A stretch of 64,000 nt of DNA from CAWGJC01 sp965276665 (GTDB taxonomy: Bacteria; Pseudomonadota; Alphaproteobacteria; Acetobacterales; Acetobacteraceae). Of the stretch, positions 8,895 to 17,892 are shown piece by piece. The translations under genes were made by a program, and so were the position numbers. The DNA lies in contig OZ255620.1 in NCBI GenBank assembly GCA_965276665.1, positions 4,464,001 to 4,528,000 of the forward strand, given 5' to 3'. Under the pieces are notes generated by a model, which worked only from the letters and a program-made list of their open reading frames with translations, was not told the origin of the DNA and made no database searches. Positions within the stretch are counted from its first letter, which is position 1; each line of letters opens with the position of its first letter.

Positions 8895-10499
8895 ATGGAC
8901 ATCGAAACACTCCGGCTGCGTGGCGCCGCGCGTCACCTGCTGTCACCCTGGCGGGAGAATGTCTCGCCCGGCTGCACCCTCGGCGTCGTGCGCGACGGCG
9001 CGCTGGTGCTGCACGAGAGCGCGGGGCTCGCGTGCGTCGAGCTGGCGCATCCGATCGGGCCGGAGACCACATTCCGGATCGCCTCGGTGTCGAAGCAGTT
9101 CACCTGCACCGCGATCCTGCTGCTGCAGCAGGAGGGCAAGCTCTCGATCGATGAACCCGTGCAGAGCTACCTGCCAGACCTGCCGGATTTCGGCCTCCCG
9201 GTCACGCTCGCGCATCTCATGCACAATGTGAGCGGCGTGCGCGACTTCCTCGAACTGCTCCGGCTCGGCGGCCTCGACCTGCCGCAGCCGATCACCGGGG
9301 ATGTGCCGCTCGCCGCGATCTCCCGCCAGCGCAGCCTGAATTTCGCGCCCGGCACGCGATATCTCTACAGCAACTCGAATTTCCTGCTGCTCGGCCGCGT
9401 CGTCGAGGCGGTGAGCGGCGAGGCGCTGCGAGCATTCCTCGACCGTCGCGTCTTCGTGCCGCTCGGCATGTCGCGCACGCGTCACACACCGAGCCCCGCC
9501 GAGGCGGTGGCGGGACTCGCGACCGGGTATTTCCCGCGTGAGGGCGGCGGCTTCGCCCGCGCGCTGCACGGCTATCCGCTCGGCGGCGAGGGCGGCCTGG
9601 TTTCCTGCGTCGAGGATCTTGCGATTTGGGACGGCAATTTCTCGAATCCGCGGGTCGGCGGCAAGGCGCTGATCGCGGAATTGCTGCGCGAGACGCCGTT
9701 CCTCAACGGCACCCGCAACGCCTATGCGCGCGGCCTGCAGCGCCAGGATCATCGCGGCCTCGCGACCGTCGAGCATGGCGGGCTCTGGCCGGGCTACAAG
9801 ACCGCCTTCCTGCGGGTGCCGGACCGCGGCGCCACCATCATCTGCATCGCCAATCTCGCGACCATCGATCCGCACGCCATCGCGCGCCGCATGCTGGACG
9901 CGGTGATCGACGGCACGCCCGGTGTCCATGCGATTCCGCCGCTCCCGCCAGTGGATACGCTCGACCGGCTCGCCGGGCGCTATCTCGACCGCGAAGGTGG
10001 CGTCACCGTCGATCTCTCGGTGAACGAGGCGGGCCTGCCGGTCGCCAGCGTCAATGGCGTCCCGGCGGTCATGCAGGCCACGGAGGACGGACGGCTCGCG
10101 GCCAGCGGCTCCTCGGTGTTCACGCTGCGCCCGGCCGGGGACGGCATCGCCGTCGAGAAGGATGCGGGCGTGACCGCCACCTACGGGCGCATCGCCGCGG
10201 GCGCGACGCTGCCGGCCGGAATCGCCGGCCGCTACGTCAATGACGAGCTCGGCGCGGAGTGGACTATCACCGCGACCGCGCAGGGCGCAGCACTCGCCGT
10301 CGCTGGGCCGTGGCGCCGCGCCGATGCGTGGGAGATCCTGCCGATCGAGGGCGACATCATCCGCATCATGGTGCCGGGCACGCTGTTTCGCGGCTGGCTC
10401 GACGTGCGCGTGCTGCGCGACGCGGCCGGCGCGGTGAGCGCACTGCACGTCAATGGCGGCCGCGCCCGCGACATCACTTTCACCCGGCTGTCGGCCTGA
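8895..10499 (+). CDS. Serine beta-lactamase-like hydrolase / D-aminopeptidase-like
   Basis: The 534-aa protein has an N-terminal class C beta-lactamase/DD-peptidase fold with the catalytic SVSK tetrad (SxxK), the YSNSN loop (YxN) and an EHGGLWPGY element in place of KTG. About 190 C-terminal residues rich in beta strands follow, as in bacterial D-aminopeptidases (domains B and C). No signal peptide is evident, so it is probably cytosolic. The start at 8895 is chosen because GAGGGG precedes it; an ATG 24 nt upstream is possible. The substrate is unknown. Confidence 0.8.
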   Translation: MDIETLRLRGAARHLLSPWRENVSPGCTLGVVRDGALVLHESAGLACVELAHPIGPETTFRIASVSKQFTCTAILLLQQEGKLSIDEPVQSYLPDLPDFGLPVTLAHLMHNVSGVRDFLELLRLGGLDLPQPITGDVPLAAISRQRSLNFAPGTRYLYSNSNFLLLGRVVEAVSGEALRAFLDRRVFVPLGMSRTRHTPSPAEAVAGLATGYFPREGGGFARALHGYPLGGEGGLVSCVEDLAIWDGNFSNPRVGGKALIAELLRETPFLNGTRNAYARGLQRQDHRGLATVEHGGLWPGYKTAFLRVPDRGATIICIANLATIDPHAIARRMLDAVIDGTPGVHAIPPLPPVDTLDRLAGRYLDREGGVTVDLSVNEAGLPVASVNGVPAVMQATEDGRLAASGSSVFTLRPAGDGIAVEKDAGVTATYGRIAAGATLPAGIAGRYVNDELGAEWTITATAQGAALAVAGPWRRADAWEILPIEGDIIRIMVPGTLFRGWLDVRVLRDAAGAVSALHVNGGRARDITFTRLSA

Positions 10500-10523
10500 C
10501 CGGCCGATAGCCTATGTTCCCGC

Positions 10524-11498
10524 TCAGCGTGCCTCGCGCAATTCAGGGATCACCCAGAGCGGCGTGTCGCCGCGCGCGACGCGCTGCACGTTGTCGAACG
10601 CGTTGCGCATCTGCTTGAACTTGTTGTCCCAGGTCGGGCCGGCGAGATGCGCGGTCAGCACGACATTGTCGAGACCGAGCAGCAGGTTGTCGGCCGGTGG
10701 TGGCTCGGTCTCGAAAACGTCGAGGCCAGCGGCGGCGAGCCTGCCCCCGGTCAGCGCCGTGTGCAGCGCGCGCTCATCCACCACCGGACCGCGGCAGGTG
10801 TTGATCAGCACAGCGCCGTGCTTCATCAGGGCCAGATCGTCGGCGCCGATCAGCCCGCGCGTGGCCGGACCGAGCGGCACGTGCAGCGATACGATGTCGG
10901 AGGTTTTCAGCACCTCCGGCATCAGCCGGAACTGCACGTCGAGCGCATCCGCCACATCCTCGGTCAGGCGCAGCGTGTCGTAATACTGCACCCGCATCCC
11001 GAAGGCCTGCGCGAGCCGCGCGACCTTTTTGCCGATCGTGCCGAGTCCGATGATGCCGAGCATCATGCCGTTCAGCTCGTAGAGCTTCGGCACCGGTCCG
11101 TTGCCGCGCCAGCGCCCCGCCGCGACATTGCTGTGCTGCCAGATCAATTGCCGGCAGCAGGCGAGCATCAGCATCACCGCATGCTCGGCGACGGCGACGG
11201 CGTTGGCACCTCCGTTATTGGCGACCGCCACCTGCGCGCGGCGCGCCGCCTCGATATCGACCGTGTCGTAGCCGGCGCTCACCAATTGCAGGAGGCGGAG
11301 CCGCGGCGCGGCCGCATAGAACGCCGCATCGGTGCGTGGCGTGCCGCCGCTCACCAGATACTCCGCCTTCGGCAGGGCGGCTTCGTATTCCGCGCTGCCC
11401 GGAGAGGCGATGACGAGATCGAACCCGGCCGGCGCCATGTCGCGCGCGATTCCGGCAATCTCCTCATTCGGCGGCACCATCAGGATCGTCGGCGTCAT
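10524..11498 (-). CDS. D-isomer-specific 2-hydroxyacid dehydrogenase
   Basis: The 324-aa NAD-dependent oxidoreductase has the Rossmann motif GIIGLGTIGKKVA, the catalytic Arg in NTCRGPVVDE, the Glu in DVFETEPPPADN and the His in LTAHLAGPTWDNK. It interconverts a 2-keto acid and a D-2-hydroxy acid; the substrate is unknown. It lies 6 nt downstream of an aminotransferase gene, and the two together could convert an amino acid to a keto acid and then a hydroxy acid (inference). Confidence 0.88.
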   Translation of the reverse strand: MTPTILMVPPNEEIAGIARDMAPAGFDLVIASPGSAEYEAALPKAEYLVSGGTPRTDAAFYAAAPRLRLLQLVSAGYDTVDIEAARRAQVAVANNGGANAVAVAEHAVMLMLACCRQLIWQHSNVAAGRWRGNGPVPKLYELNGMMLGIIGLGTIGKKVARLAQAFGMRVQYYDTLRLTEDVADALDVQFRLMPEVLKTSDIVSLHVPLGPATRGLIGADDLALMKHGAVLINTCRGPVVDERALHTALTGGRLAAAGLDVFETEPPPADNLLLGLDNVVLTAHLAGPTWDNKFKQMRNAFDNVQRVARGDTPLWVIPELREAR

Positions 11499-11504
11499 GC
11501 TGCG

Positions 11505-12680
11505 TCATTCCTCACGATCAGCCTCGCAATATTCTGCGATGAAGCGTTGCAGCCGGTCCATCGCCTCGATCAGGGTTTTCGGCTCGCGCGCGTAGCAGAG
11601 GCGGATCTGGCGCTCGGCGCCGCCGCCGAACGCCGAGCCGGGCGCGAGTCCGACCCCTGCCTCGGCGACCGCGCGCTTGCAAAAGGCAGGTGTGCCGGTC
11701 ACGCCGTCGACCGAGAACATCACGTAGAACGAGCCCTGCGCCGGCGTCACCCGCACGCGCGGCATCGCGGCGAGACGCTGCGTGACGATGTCGCGCCCGA
11801 GCCTGCAGCGCTCGACGAACTGCTCGACGAATTCCTCCCCGTCGCGCAGCGCGACGATCGCGCCGCGCTGGATGAAGCCGGGGGCGCCCGAGGTGTTGAA
11901 CTGGATGAGCTTCTCGAACGTGTCGATCTGGCCGGTGGGGTAGATCAGCCAGCCGAGCCGCCAGCCGGTCATCGCCCATGACTTGGAGAAGCTGTTGAGC
12001 ACGTAGACGCGATCGTCGGGCCGCGCGACCTCCAGGATCGAGGGCGCCACCTTCCGGTCATAGACGAGGCGCTGGTACACCTCGTCGGCGAGGATCGAGA
12101 TGCCGCGCGGGCGGGTGAACTCGAGCAGGCGCTCGATCTCCTCGCGCTCCAGCATCCAGCCGGTCGGGTTGCCGGGGGATGCGTAGTAGATCGCGCGGGT
12201 GCGATCGTCGCAGGCGGCGAACACCGCGTCGAGATCGAGTTTCCAGCCGCGCGCATCGGCAATCAGCGCCACCTCGCGCGTGCTCGCGCCGACGATCGTC
12301 ATCGCGCGCAGGATGTTGGGCCAGGAGGGGGAGATGGCGACGGCATTGTCGCCCGGCTCCGCGATCGCCTGGCAGATCAGCATCGCGGAATTCATCCCCG
12401 ATGAGGTGATGGCGATGCGGTCATCGGCGATGGCGGCGCCGGTCAGCCGGTGCAGATACTCCGCCAGCGCGTGGCGCAACTCGGGGAGGCCGCGATTGGG
12501 GGTGTAGAACGTGTCGCCGGCGCGCAATGCCGCGGCCGCGGCATCGGCGATGAAGGTGGGCGTCGGCAGGTCGGATTCGCCAGCCCAGAGACCGATCACA
12601 TCCTTGTTCCCGAACCCCATCCGCCAGACTTCGACAATCGGCGAATCTTCCATGGCGACGATGTGCGGGCGGACGCTCAC
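11505..12680 (-). CDS. PLP-dependent class I/II aminotransferase
   Basis: The 391-aa fold-type I aminotransferase has the Schiff-base Lys in NSFSKSWAMTGWRLGW, the cofactor-binding YASPGNPTG and ADEVYQRL segments, and the C-terminal carboxylate-binding Arg in IRLCYAREP. The start was set at the GTG at 12680, preceded by GAGGAAA, because the product then begins SVRPHIVAMEDSPI as family members do. An ATG 63 nt upstream is open but adds unconserved residues. It forms a two-gene unit with the hydroxyacid dehydrogenase. Confidence 0.87.
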   Translation of the reverse strand: MSVRPHIVAMEDSPIVEVWRMGFGNKDVIGLWAGESDLPTPTFIADAAAAALRAGDTFYTPNRGLPELRHALAEYLHRLTGAAIADDRIAITSSGMNSAMLICQAIAEPGDNAVAISPSWPNILRAMTIVGASTREVALIADARGWKLDLDAVFAACDDRTRAIYYASPGNPTGWMLEREEIERLLEFTRPRGISILADEVYQRLVYDRKVAPSILEVARPDDRVYVLNSFSKSWAMTGWRLGWLIYPTGQIDTFEKLIQFNTSGAPGFIQRGAIVALRDGEEFVEQFVERCRLGRDIVTQRLAAMPRVRVTPAQGSFYVMFSVDGVTGTPAFCKRAVAEAGVGLAPGSAFGGGAERQIRLCYAREPKTLIEAMDRLQRFIAEYCEADREE

Positions 12681-12835
12681 GCGGAATTTTCCTCGTTGGT
12701 ATCGAATTTCCGGGACAGTTCCATGATCGCCGCGAAGGGTCAAACTCTCGAGAGTTACCAGGGGTTACAAGCCGGTCAACGAATTGCAACATGCCGCGCT
12801 TAGAACGGCGTCGTTGGATGCAGGGAGTTTCCGAC

Positions 12836-13141
12836 ATGAAAATCTTCGGTCGATCGTTCGCGCTTCGCGGGGCGGTCGTCGCGCTGGCCGGCGCCGCGGC
12901 GGTTGGTTCGTTCATCGCCCCGACCCCGGCCCATGCCTGGTGGCGCGGCGGCGGGTTCGGCGTGGTGATCGGCGTGCCGCCGGTGGTGGTGGCGCCCCCG
13001 GCCTACTACGCGCCGCCCCCGGCCTACTACCCGCCAGCCTCCTATGCACCGCCCGTCGCCTATTACGGCGCGCCGCATCGTCCGGTCTGGGTACCGCCGC
13101 ATTGGGCCCGGGGCTACTGGGTGCCGGGCCACTGGGCCTGA
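12836..13141 (+). CDS. Small secreted proline/tyrosine-rich YXWGXW-type protein
   Basis: The 101-aa protein has a signal peptide (LRGAVVALAGAAAVGSFIA cleaved near AHA) followed by a repetitive AYYAPPPAYYPPASY region. It ends with VPPHWARGYWVPGHWA, the repeat found in YXWGXW envelope proteins of alphaproteobacteria. Function is unknown; an outer-membrane or periplasmic location is inferred. The ATG at 12836 follows AGGGAG, whereas the ATG at 12791 would place 15 residues ahead of the signal peptide. Confidence 0.7.
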   Translation: MKIFGRSFALRGAVVALAGAAAVGSFIAPTPAHAWWRGGGFGVVIGVPPVVVAPPAYYAPPPAYYPPASYAPPVAYYGAPHRPVWVPPHWARGYWVPGHWA

Positions 13142-13176
13142 CCCACTATGCTCGATCCCCTGGGCTTGAGCTAAAA

Positions 13177-13238
13177 TATACTATCGATGTGGGCTAGGTG
13201 GGGCGAGGGCCGGCGCCGACTTGACTGAAATGCTCTAG
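13177..13238. repeat. Dispersed intergenic repeat, copy B
   Basis: This is the second copy of the repeat at 3027-3097, with the same order of TATACT box, GGTGGGGCGAGGGCCGGCG core and terminal ATGCTCTAG. The IS630 element starts at the TA inside this terminal motif, so the element inserted at, or shares its end sequence with, the repeat. Confidence 0.5.
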
Positions 13239-13250
13239 AACGGGACTCGT

Positions 13251-13817
13251 TCACACGGAACCATAGCCGGAGTTGGCGAGGTAGTTGGCGCACTTGGTGG
13301 GGCTGAAGAGATCGAGCAGTTCGCCGACCCGTCGCCAGGTGGCCTCGACGCTGCGGGGCTGGGCTTTTCGCATGAGGTGCTTGAGCTTTGCGAAGACCTG
13401 CTCGATCGGGTTCAGGTCGGGGCTGTAGGGCGGCAGGAAGATGAGGTGCGCGCCTCTGGCTCTGATGGCGGCCCGCGCGGCCTTGCCCTTGTGGCTGCCC
13501 AGGTTGTCCATGACGACGACGTCGCCTGGTGACAGAGTCGGGGCGAGCTGGGTCTCGACATAGAGCAGGAACATCTCGCCGTTGATGGGTCCGTCGATGA
13601 CGAAGGGCGCGTCGATGCGGTCGTGGCGCAGAGCGGCGATGAAGGTGAGGGTCTTCCAGTGGCCGTAGGGCGCATGGCCCTTCAGGCGCTTGCCTCGAGG
13701 TCCCCAGCCGCGCAGAGGCGCCATGTTGGTCTTGACCCACGTCTCGTCGATGAACACCAGGCGCGAGGGTGCGATCCGGCTCTGGTAAGCCTTCCACCGC
13801 GCGCGCCGGCGGGCCAC
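13251..13817 (-). CDS. IS630 transposase, catalytic part (orfB)
   Basis: The 188-aa part contains the DDE catalytic acids: Asp in LVFIDETWVKTNM, Asp in VVMDNLGSHKG and Glu in YSPDLNPIEQVFAKLK. It is most likely made as a fusion with the upstream HTH part by frameshifting on the A8 tract, since the reading frame is open back to that tract and gives family-like sequence there. A real free start at 13817 is doubtful. Both halves look intact, so the element may be active. Confidence 0.85.
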   Translation of the reverse strand: MARRRARWKAYQSRIAPSRLVFIDETWVKTNMAPLRGWGPRGKRLKGHAPYGHWKTLTFIAALRHDRIDAPFVIDGPINGEMFLLYVETQLAPTLSPGDVVVMDNLGSHKGKAARAAIRARGAHLIFLPPYSPDLNPIEQVFAKLKHLMRKAQPRSVEATWRRVGELLDLFSPTKCANYLANSGYGSV

Positions 13818-13818
13818 G

Positions 13819-14235
13819 TCAGGCCGCGTCTGCTCCTCCGGCAGCAGGGTTTTTTTTGAAGCTGAGCCCTTCGGCGTGCAGGAACACCCACACCGCCCGG
13901 GGCTGGGTCTTGATCCCCCGGTCCGCCAACTCGGCCGTCAGCCCTCTCAAGGTGACCGGGCCGGCGGCCACCCGCCGGCGAAGCCACTCGGCGCATTCGC
14001 CCGATAGCGTTCGCGGCTTGCGGCCGCCGATCTTGTCCGGCTTCAACGAGCCCGTCTCCCGCTGGCGACGCACCCACTTGGAGACGCACGACGGGCTGAT
14101 CCGCAGCGCCGCCGCGATCTCGCGATGCGTCTCGCCCGCCGCCTTCCGCGCCAGCGCCCGAGATCGAAAATCCACCGAATAGGGAGCCGTCATCCACGCT
14201 GGCCTCCGCTCCAGCATGGAGGGTGAATCAGACAT
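13819..14235 (-). CDS. IS630 transposase, N-terminal HTH part (orfA)
   Basis: The 138-aa product carries two helix-turn-helix segments (REIAAALRISPSCVSKWVRR, then TLRGLTAELADRGIKTQP) that bind the element ends. It runs into FKKNPAAGG just after an A8 tract (minus strand, 13857-13850). Slippage there puts the ribosome in the frame KTLLPEEQTRPDVARRRARW, the usual linker to the catalytic part in this family. Confidence 0.85.
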   Translation of the reverse strand: MSDSPSMLERRPAWMTAPYSVDFRSRALARKAAGETHREIAAALRISPSCVSKWVRRQRETGSLKPDKIGGRKPRTLSGECAEWLRRRVAAGPVTLRGLTAELADRGIKTQPRAVWVFLHAEGLSFKKNPAAGGADAA

Positions 14236-14279
14236 CCCCCCGATTCGGGAATCCCGATTCCGTCAAATCGCGTCATGCT

Positions 14280-14570
14280 CTAGTGGCCAGTGCCGATCGT
14301 AGTGCCGGATTCGCCCGGGCTGCCGAAGGTGACGGTGCCGGCATGCGGGTCCATATGCGCATTTGTGCCGCGGACCGGGCCGAGCAGCGCGGGGGCGCCC
14401 GGCGCGCCGGCGCTGGTGCCGGATAGCTGACCGACCGACGCCCGGGCCCCGTGCGCGGGCTGCGTCCAGCCGCCCTGGCTGCCACGCGGAACCGGCGCCT
14501 GCGCCTCCGCGGAACCGCCGGCCGCTGCCAGCGCGAATGCCACGACAACCAAGCCGAACATTTTCCGCAT
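14280..14570 (-). CDS. Small secreted protein of unknown function
   Basis: The 96-aa product starts at 14570 with a signal peptide (MFGLVVVAFALAAAGGSAEA) and continues as a Gly/Ala/Pro-rich low-complexity chain ending GESGTTIGTGH. No family is recognised. The stop codon TAG is at the IS630 junction, but the same stop would form if the IS were removed, because the flanking base is the same. The gene is therefore probably not truncated. Confidence 0.45.
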   Translation of the reverse strand: MRKMFGLVVVAFALAAAGGSAEAQAPVPRGSQGGWTQPAHGARASVGQLSGTSAGAPGAPALLGPVRGTNAHMDPHAGTVTFGSPGESGTTIGTGH

Positions 14571-14641
14571 CCCGTTTCTCCTCGGGCCAATCGCCGCTGC
14601 GCGGCGCATCATCACCGACGAAACGCGATCAAGGCCGATTC

Positions 14642-15961
14642 GTGGCAGGGTTTTGCGGAAATCTCCCATTCGTAACCGGCGCGCCATTCCCGCCGCGCGC
14701 CGGCAATCACGTCGCTCCGCTGATTGGCGCGATCGAGACCTTTCGCCGCATCGGCGCGGCGATCGCGGCGGCGCGGCAGAGCGTTTGGCTCACCGTGACC
14801 TTCTTCCGCCCGGATTTCCGCTGGCCCGACACCGACCTGAGCATTCTCGACGTGCTGGATCGCACGGCCTCGCGCGGCCTCGACGTCAGGGTGATCTTCT
14901 GGCGCCCCAATCCCGAGGCGGAGGGCGCCTTCGCCGGCACCGCGGAAGAGCGCGACATGCTGGCGGCACGCGGCGCCCGGTTTCGCGCCCGCTGGGATCG
15001 GGCGAGCGGCCGGTTCTGCCAGCACCAGAAACTCTGGCTGATCGATGCCGGGCAGGAGGGCGAAACCGGCTTCGTCGGCGGCGTCAACCCGACTTTTCCG
15101 GCCATCCCCGGACCCGGGCGCCGCCACGACCTCTATGTCGAGATTGCCGGGCCGGCCGCCACCGACATCCATCACAATTTCGTCCAGCGCTGGAATGGCG
15201 CAAGCGAGCGCACGCAGCTCGACGGGCGCTGGAACGATGACGGGGTGGAACGCCTGACATTCCCGACCCGGCTCTCCGTGTCGCGAGGCGGCATTCCCGT
15301 GCAGGTCCAGCGGCAGATCCCGCTCGGCCGTTACGCCGATCGGACCGCGTCAATCGATGGACCATCGCACGACCTTGCCGCTGGCGAGCGCACCATCCTC
15401 GACCAGTACAAGCAGGTGATTGATGCCGCAAAACGCACGATCCTGATCGAGAACCAGGCGCTGCCGGTGCCGGAGATCGCCGCCCATCTGCAGGCGGCGC
15501 TCCGCCGCGGCGTGCGGGTGATCTTCCTGCTGCCCGCCGCGCCGGAGCCATATGTCGGGCGGATGCGGCGAGACCCGGCCCAACGAGATTTCTTCGCCGC
15601 CGTCGAGGCGCTGGCGGCCGAGCCCGGCTTCCGTCTCGTCGGCCTCTCCGGCGCGGACGGGATTCCGGTCTACGTGCATGCCAAGATCATGCTGATCGAC
15701 GACGAGTGGGCAACGATTGGCTCCTGCAACCTGCATTCCGGCTCGCTCTATGGCCATGCCGAGCTGAATGCGAGCTTTCATGACGCGGAGATGGTGCGCG
15801 CGCTGCGCTGCCGGCTGCTCGCTTTGCATCTGGCGGTGGATACCGCGGAGCTCGACGATTGCGCAGCGCTCGCGCTCTACGCCGAGATGGCGGACGCGGA
15901 TGCGCGTCATTCGCCCCGGCGCGGGGCCTTCACGCTTTCCGCCACGGAATATGGCGTCTGA
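14642..15961 (+). CDS. Phospholipase D / cardiolipin synthase-like protein
   Basis: The 439-aa protein has two HKD motifs, HQKLWLID and HAKIMLIDD, the latter followed by ATIGSCNLHSGS, which defines the PLD superfamily of phosphatidyl transferases and hydrolases. There is no N-terminal membrane helix, unlike standard Cls, so it could be a soluble or peripheral enzyme. The start is the GTG at 14642, preceded by AAGG; the open frame upstream overlaps the divergent secreted gene and lacks similarity. The 3' end overlaps the convergent SDR gene by 32 nt. Confidence 0.82.
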   Translation: MAGFCGNLPFVTGAPFPPRAGNHVAPLIGAIETFRRIGAAIAAARQSVWLTVTFFRPDFRWPDTDLSILDVLDRTASRGLDVRVIFWRPNPEAEGAFAGTAEERDMLAARGARFRARWDRASGRFCQHQKLWLIDAGQEGETGFVGGVNPTFPAIPGPGRRHDLYVEIAGPAATDIHHNFVQRWNGASERTQLDGRWNDDGVERLTFPTRLSVSRGGIPVQVQRQIPLGRYADRTASIDGPSHDLAAGERTILDQYKQVIDAAKRTILIENQALPVPEIAAHLQAALRRGVRVIFLLPAAPEPYVGRMRRDPAQRDFFAAVEALAAEPGFRLVGLSGADGIPVYVHAKIMLIDDEWATIGSCNLHSGSLYGHAELNASFHDAEMVRALRCRLLALHLAVDTAELDDCAALALYAEMADADARHSPRRGAFTLSATEYGV

Positions 15962-16949
15962 CCCAGACATGCAGGCTCCGGCGGCGGGCGCGGCGGCCGA
16001 ACGGGCCATGGGTGCCGAGGCTGCGCGTGGACGACGCGAACAGGGTCGGTTCGTGCAGCACGCCCACCGCGGGATCGCGGTCGAGCTGGCCCTCCACGCC
16101 GAGCCGATGCATCAGGAAGCGCGTCAGCCGCGGTGCAAGCCGCGCGATGACCGAGAACGCGACCACGGTGAAGCTGATCGCGGCCTCCGGCGGTCCGGCC
16201 AGCGCTGCCAGATAGATGCCCTCCGCCACCACCTCCGGCTGGTAGATCGGCGGTGCCGGGCGCGCCGGCCAGCCCATATGGGACGTCGCATGGCTGAAGA
16301 ACGGCGTGTTCACCGCAGGCGGGAACACCGAGGTCAGCCGGACGCGGCTGCCGGCGAGCCGGAGCTCGCCCTGCACCGCCTGTCCGAACCCGCGCACCGC
16401 CGCTTTCGCCCCGGCATAGCCGGACATCAGCGGCAGGCCGTGATAGGCCATCGCCGAGCACACGTTCAGGATCGTGCCGTGCCCGCGCGGCAGCATCGCG
16501 GCGAGCGCGATGCGGGTGCCGTTGACCGTGCCGTGATACGTCACTTCCGTCACCCGGCGGAATTCCGCCTCCGGAACGTCGGTGAAGCGCCCATAGACGC
16601 CGTTGCCGGCGCAGTTGATCCAGAGATCGGCCGGCCCGAGCGTTGTTGCGATGGTGGCCGCCGCCTGGGCGAGCGCCGCGCTGTCCGCCACGTCCGCGCA
16701 GGCGGTGGCCACCATCGCGCCGATCGCACGGAATTCCTGCTCCGCATCGGCGAGCGCCGCGCTGCCGCGCGCGATCAGCCCGATGCGCCAGCCGCGGCGC
16801 GCGAAGATGAGGGCGGTGCTGCGGCCGAGGCCGGACGAGCCGCCGGTGACGACGACGACGTTAGGTGGCGTTTGCCGCCTCCAGCGGTCGGAGCGCCAGC
16901 ATCTCGGCGAAGACCGAATCCAGCATCCCGAGTCGGCCCGCTTCGGCAA
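15930..16949 (-). CDS. Short-chain dehydrogenase/reductase
   Basis: The product is a classical SDR with NAD(P)-binding VVVVTGGSSGLGRSTA, the structural INCAGNGVYG and the catalytic Ser/Tyr/Lys in NVCSAMAYHGLPLMSGYAGAKAAV. About 60 extra C-terminal residues may associate with membrane. The start is uncertain: the conserved core begins near 16868, but no ATG or GTG lies in frame there and the nearest candidate is the TTG at 16949. The upstream gene ends at 16861, so translation may be coupled or begin at a rare codon. The substrate is unknown. Confidence 0.75.
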   Translation of the reverse strand: MPKRADSGCWIRSSPRCWRSDRWRRQTPPNVVVVTGGSSGLGRSTALIFARRGWRIGLIARGSAALADAEQEFRAIGAMVATACADVADSAALAQAAATIATTLGPADLWINCAGNGVYGRFTDVPEAEFRRVTEVTYHGTVNGTRIALAAMLPRGHGTILNVCSAMAYHGLPLMSGYAGAKAAVRGFGQAVQGELRLAGSRVRLTSVFPPAVNTPFFSHATSHMGWPARPAPPIYQPEVVAEGIYLAALAGPPEAAISFTVVAFSVIARLAPRLTRFLMHRLGVEGQLDRDPAVGVLHEPTLFASSTRSLGTHGPFGRRARRRSLHVWVRRHIPWRKA

Positions 16950-17832
16950 ACGCGGTGTGACCGTCGAAGCCGGCGATCGGGCGCAGCGAAATACCGGGGA
17001 CCCCGGCGAGATGCTCGGCGAAGGCGCGGTCGCGCGCATGCGCTTCGCCATAGATCGCGATCACCCGCGGGCGCGGCAGCGTCTCGCGATACAGCGGCAG
17101 GAGATCGATCGCCCGTTCCGGCGCCTTGGCGTAGAGATTCGCGAGCTGCGGGTATTTCTCGAGATCGGCGCCCGGCTCGCTTTTCAGATCGAGCGTGGTC
17201 GGCGCGCTGAAGGTCAGAGCCGCGCTGGCGCCGAGCTCGATCCCGTAGCGCATCGCCGCATAGCCGCCGGCGGAGATGCCGAGACAGGCGAGCCGGTCGG
17301 AACCCATCATCGCGATGATCCGCCGCAAGCGCCGGATATTGGCGTCGAGCCCCGTGCCGAGACGCGGAATCCCGCACAGCGCGAAGCAGCGCGCCGGGTC
17401 GCGGACAACGATCAGATGGCAGGTCGCGATCTGCATCAAATGCTGCGAGAAGGGGAAACGATTATCGCCGTTGCCGACAAAGAACAGGATGGTCCGGCGC
17501 GCACCGGGGGCGGGGGCGAGCAGAATGCCGCCGGCGCGGATTTGCCCATCGGCTGGGGAGCTGCCTTCCGCTTCCGGTTCGTCGCCGGTCCGGGTCTCCG
17601 CAAGGACGCGCTCTCCGGCATCGAGACGGTCGAGGAAGCGGGAGAGACGGCGCACCGACTCGGCGCCCGCTGCATCGATCGACGAGAGCATCTTCCGGGC
17701 ATCGCTCAGGAAGCCGAGCTTCAGCAAATCGCGCGCTGCCGTCAGACGCGCCGGCATGGCGGATGAGCGGGCGGCGCTCGCCAGAATTTCGCGCTGTCGC
17801 TTGCGGGCAGGCCCGGCTTTGTCATCGACCAT
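16861..17832 (-). CDS. Alpha/beta-hydrolase-like protein
   Basis: The 323-aa product has a nucleophile elbow GISAGGYAAMRYG (Ser), a beta strand RTILFFVGNGDNRFPF at the oxyanion region, and a C-terminal GFDGHTAF that could supply the catalytic His. About 90 N-terminal residues are helical and unlike the core. The start at 17832 is preferred over 17892 because AGGG precedes it. It lies upstream of the SDR on the same strand and overlaps its coding region. The substrate is not inferable. Confidence 0.6.
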   Translation of the reverse strand: MVDDKAGPARKRQREILASAARSSAMPARLTAARDLLKLGFLSDARKMLSSIDAAGAESVRRLSRFLDRLDAGERVLAETRTGDEPEAEGSSPADGQIRAGGILLAPAPGARRTILFFVGNGDNRFPFSQHLMQIATCHLIVVRDPARCFALCGIPRLGTGLDANIRRLRRIIAMMGSDRLACLGISAGGYAAMRYGIELGASAALTFSAPTTLDLKSEPGADLEKYPQLANLYAKAPERAIDLLPLYRETLPRPRVIAIYGEAHARDRAFAEHLAGVPGISLRPIAGFDGHTAFAEAGRLGMLDSVFAEMLALRPLEAANAT

Positions 17833-17892
17833 CGGCGTGCCCTGTTCAGCCCCGCAGATGGCGCTGCCGGTGAGGATTGCACTCACGACCAC

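Larger units (their letters stand above)
13236..14282 (-). mobile_element. IS630-family insertion sequence
   Basis: The element is bounded by TA dinucleotides at 13236-13237 and 14281-14282, the expected target duplication of IS630/Tc1-mariner elements. Reading inward, the ends TAGAACGGGACTCGTTC and TAGAGCATGACGCGATT form an imperfect inverted repeat (about 15 of 23 positions match). The interior is about 1.04 kb and fully occupied by one frameshifted transposase. It sits between the YXWGXW gene and a small secreted protein whose stop codon lies exactly at the right junction. Confidence 0.85.
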
